This document shows, in pieces, positions 5,823 through 6,598 of a stretch of 6,598 bases of DNA. The notes below the pieces were generated by a model that saw only the letters and a program-made list of their open reading frames with translations, searched no databases and was not told the DNA's origin. The DNA is taken from contig DMCD01000013.1 in the NCBI GenBank assembly GCA_003445895.1, forward strand, positions 1-6,598, written 5' to 3'. The DNA comes from Lachnoclostridium sp. (lineage in GTDB: Bacteria > Bacillota > Clostridia > Lachnospirales > Lachnospiraceae). A program made the translations under genes and the position numbers. Within the stretch, counting starts at the first letter, position 1; every line of letters starts with the position of its first letter.

Positions 5823-6517
5823 GGATAGTATTCATTCATCACAGCGCCTTTTTCGCGGAGCTTGAGAAGACGGTGTTCCTGTTTGATTATTTCAGGGGAA
5901 CGCTGCCGCAGGTTCCCGCGGGGAAGACGCTTATTGTACTTTCAAGTCATGCGCACGGGGACCATTTCGGCCCCTGCGTGTTTGCGGAAACGGCGAAGTA
6001 TCCGGAGACCCGCTATGTGCTGTCGGAGGATATTCCGGCCCGGGCGGTGCCTGAGGCCTTCCGGGAGAGGACCAGACGGGTTTCACCGGGAGAGAGGCTG
6101 GAGCTGGACACCGCCGGCGGAATATGCGTCATTGACGTATACCGTTCCAATGATGCGGGCTGTGCCTTCCGCATTCAGTGCGAGGGGAAGGTCATCTATT
6201 ACGCCGGAGACCTGAATAACTGGTACTGGGACGGTGATGAGGAGGACCTTATGCTTGGGGAGATGTACCGGGAGGAGCTTAAGAAAATGGCCGGACTTCC
6301 CGCGGACATCGCCTTTGTTCCCCTGGACCCGAGGCTTAAGGACCCCTATCTGGGCATGCAGGAGTACATGGCCATGGTGGGCGCAGAGCACGTATTCCCC
6401 ATGCACTGCTGGGGTGATTTCTCCCTGGCAGCAAAGATGAAGCGGGAGGGCGCCTGCGGGGACTGGGCCGGCAGACTTTATGAGATCCGCGGCGACGGAG
6501 AGGAATTCATATGCTGA
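5819..6517 (+). CDS. Metallo-beta-lactamase-fold metallohydrolase
   Basis: The 232-residue product has the metal-binding motif SSHAHGDHF (His44, His46, Asp48, His49), an Asp in YYAGDLNNWYW (Asp131) and a late His in FPMHCWGDF (His196). These would build a di-metal hydrolase centre. Where many family members have a third-strand His, this protein has RSNDAG (110-114), a feature I recall from a related Firmicutes subgroup with STDEG there; the second metal site may therefore differ. There is no signal peptide, so it is cytoplasmic. It is closest in style to uncharacterised UlaG-like MBL proteins. The start is fixed by an ATGA overlap with the thioesterase stop; the end overlaps pyrC by 7 bp. The substrate is unknown; pairing with a thioesterase suggests metabolite repair but does not prove it. 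Confidence 0.88.
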   Translation: MRIVFIHHSAFFAELEKTVFLFDYFRGTLPQVPAGKTLIVLSSHAHGDHFGPCVFAETAKYPETRYVLSEDIPARAVPEAFRERTRRVSPGERLELDTAGGICVIDVYRSNDAGCAFRIQCEGKVIYYAGDLNNWYWDGDEEDLMLGEMYREELKKMAGLPADIAFVPLDPRLKDPYLGMQEYMAMVGAEHVFPMHCWGDFSLAAKMKREGACGDWAGRLYEIRGDGEEFIC

Positions 6518-6598
6518 TGATAAAAAACAGCCGGGTCATCGACCCGGAGAGCGGTTTTGACAGGGTGACAGACCTGCTGGCGGATGAAGCGGGCATAT
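6511..6598 (+). CDS. pyrC: Dihydroorotase, N-terminal fragment (cut by window edge)
   Basis: Only 29 codons are visible, beginning MLMIKNSRVIDPESGFDRVT and continuing to DEAGI. The pattern of a short beta strand, IKNxRVIDPxSG and a following D-rich strand is the N-terminal composite domain of class I dihydroorotase (amidohydrolase family), which closes carbamoyl-aspartate to dihydroorotate in pyrimidine synthesis. The metal-binding HxH motif would lie beyond the window. AGAGGA (6499-6504) precedes the ATG at 6511; ATG 6517 is an alternative. Other cyclic amidohydrolases, such as dihydropyrimidinase or allantoinase, share this start, so the call rests on a short stretch. It overlaps the MBL gene by 7 bp and appears to be the continuation of the same operon. 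Confidence 0.7.
   Translation, partial: MLMIKNSRVIDPESGFDRVTDLLADEAGI
6531..6547. repeat. Perfect 7-bp inverted repeat inside the start of pyrC
   Basis: CCGGGTC (6531-6537) and GACCCGG (6541-6547) are perfectly complementary around a 3-nt loop ATC. The hairpin sits 20 nt after the start codon and follows an A-run. There is no U-run, so it is not an intrinsic terminator. It encodes SRVIDPE, which is common in dihydroorotases, so coincidence with coding constraint is likely. Confidence 0.5.

Overview
This window looks like a chromosomal segment of a Gram-positive anaerobe in the Clostridia, most likely a fairly GC-rich member of the Lachnospiraceae. The evidence is the gene set (a Firmicutes-style branching-enzyme homologue, a UPF0213 GIY-YIG protein, an anaerobe-type radical SAM protein), strong GGAGG-type ribosome binding sites and very tight gene packing. 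The assignment is an inference from protein style, not from a marker gene.

Layout: a leftward gene, cut off by the left edge (1-241, minus), starts with an acidic, Ala/Glu-rich N-terminus of unknown function. It is separated by a 179-bp divergent promoter region (242-420) from a rightward gene train that runs to the right edge. That region holds one plausible promoter on each strand and an imperfect dyad at 270-295 that overlaps the predicted start of the leftward transcript. The rightward train is: glgB-type branching-enzyme homologue, GIY-YIG protein, LysR-type regulator, radical SAM protein, zinc-ribbon protein, FlK-like hotdog thioesterase, metallo-beta-lactamase-fold hydrolase, and the first 29 codons of dihydroorotase (pyrC). 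Every junction overlaps by 4-14 bp except one 15-bp gap, and I see no terminator, so the set is probably one operon with translational coupling.

The most striking gene is the branching-enzyme homologue. Its reading frame is intact over 847 codons and the GH13 fold is well preserved, including the nucleophile Asp416. However, the general acid/base Glu is Gln469, the region IV transition-state Asp is Ser537, the region I His is Asn357, and a conserved active-site loop has been shortened and has lost its motif. It therefore reads as a GH13_9 pseudoenzyme. It also carries a C-terminal tail of about 110 residues built from 11-residue Lys/Ala-rich repeats (33-bp DNA repeats) that should form an amphipathic basic helix. 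A catalytically dead, glycogen-binding branching-enzyme scaffold with a helical tail is the best candidate here for something undescribed.

The downstream genes do not form a recognisable single pathway. They look like a housekeeping or accessory operon: a nuclease-fold protein, a regulator, a radical enzyme, a metal-binding protein, two hydrolases and a pyrimidine biosynthesis gene.
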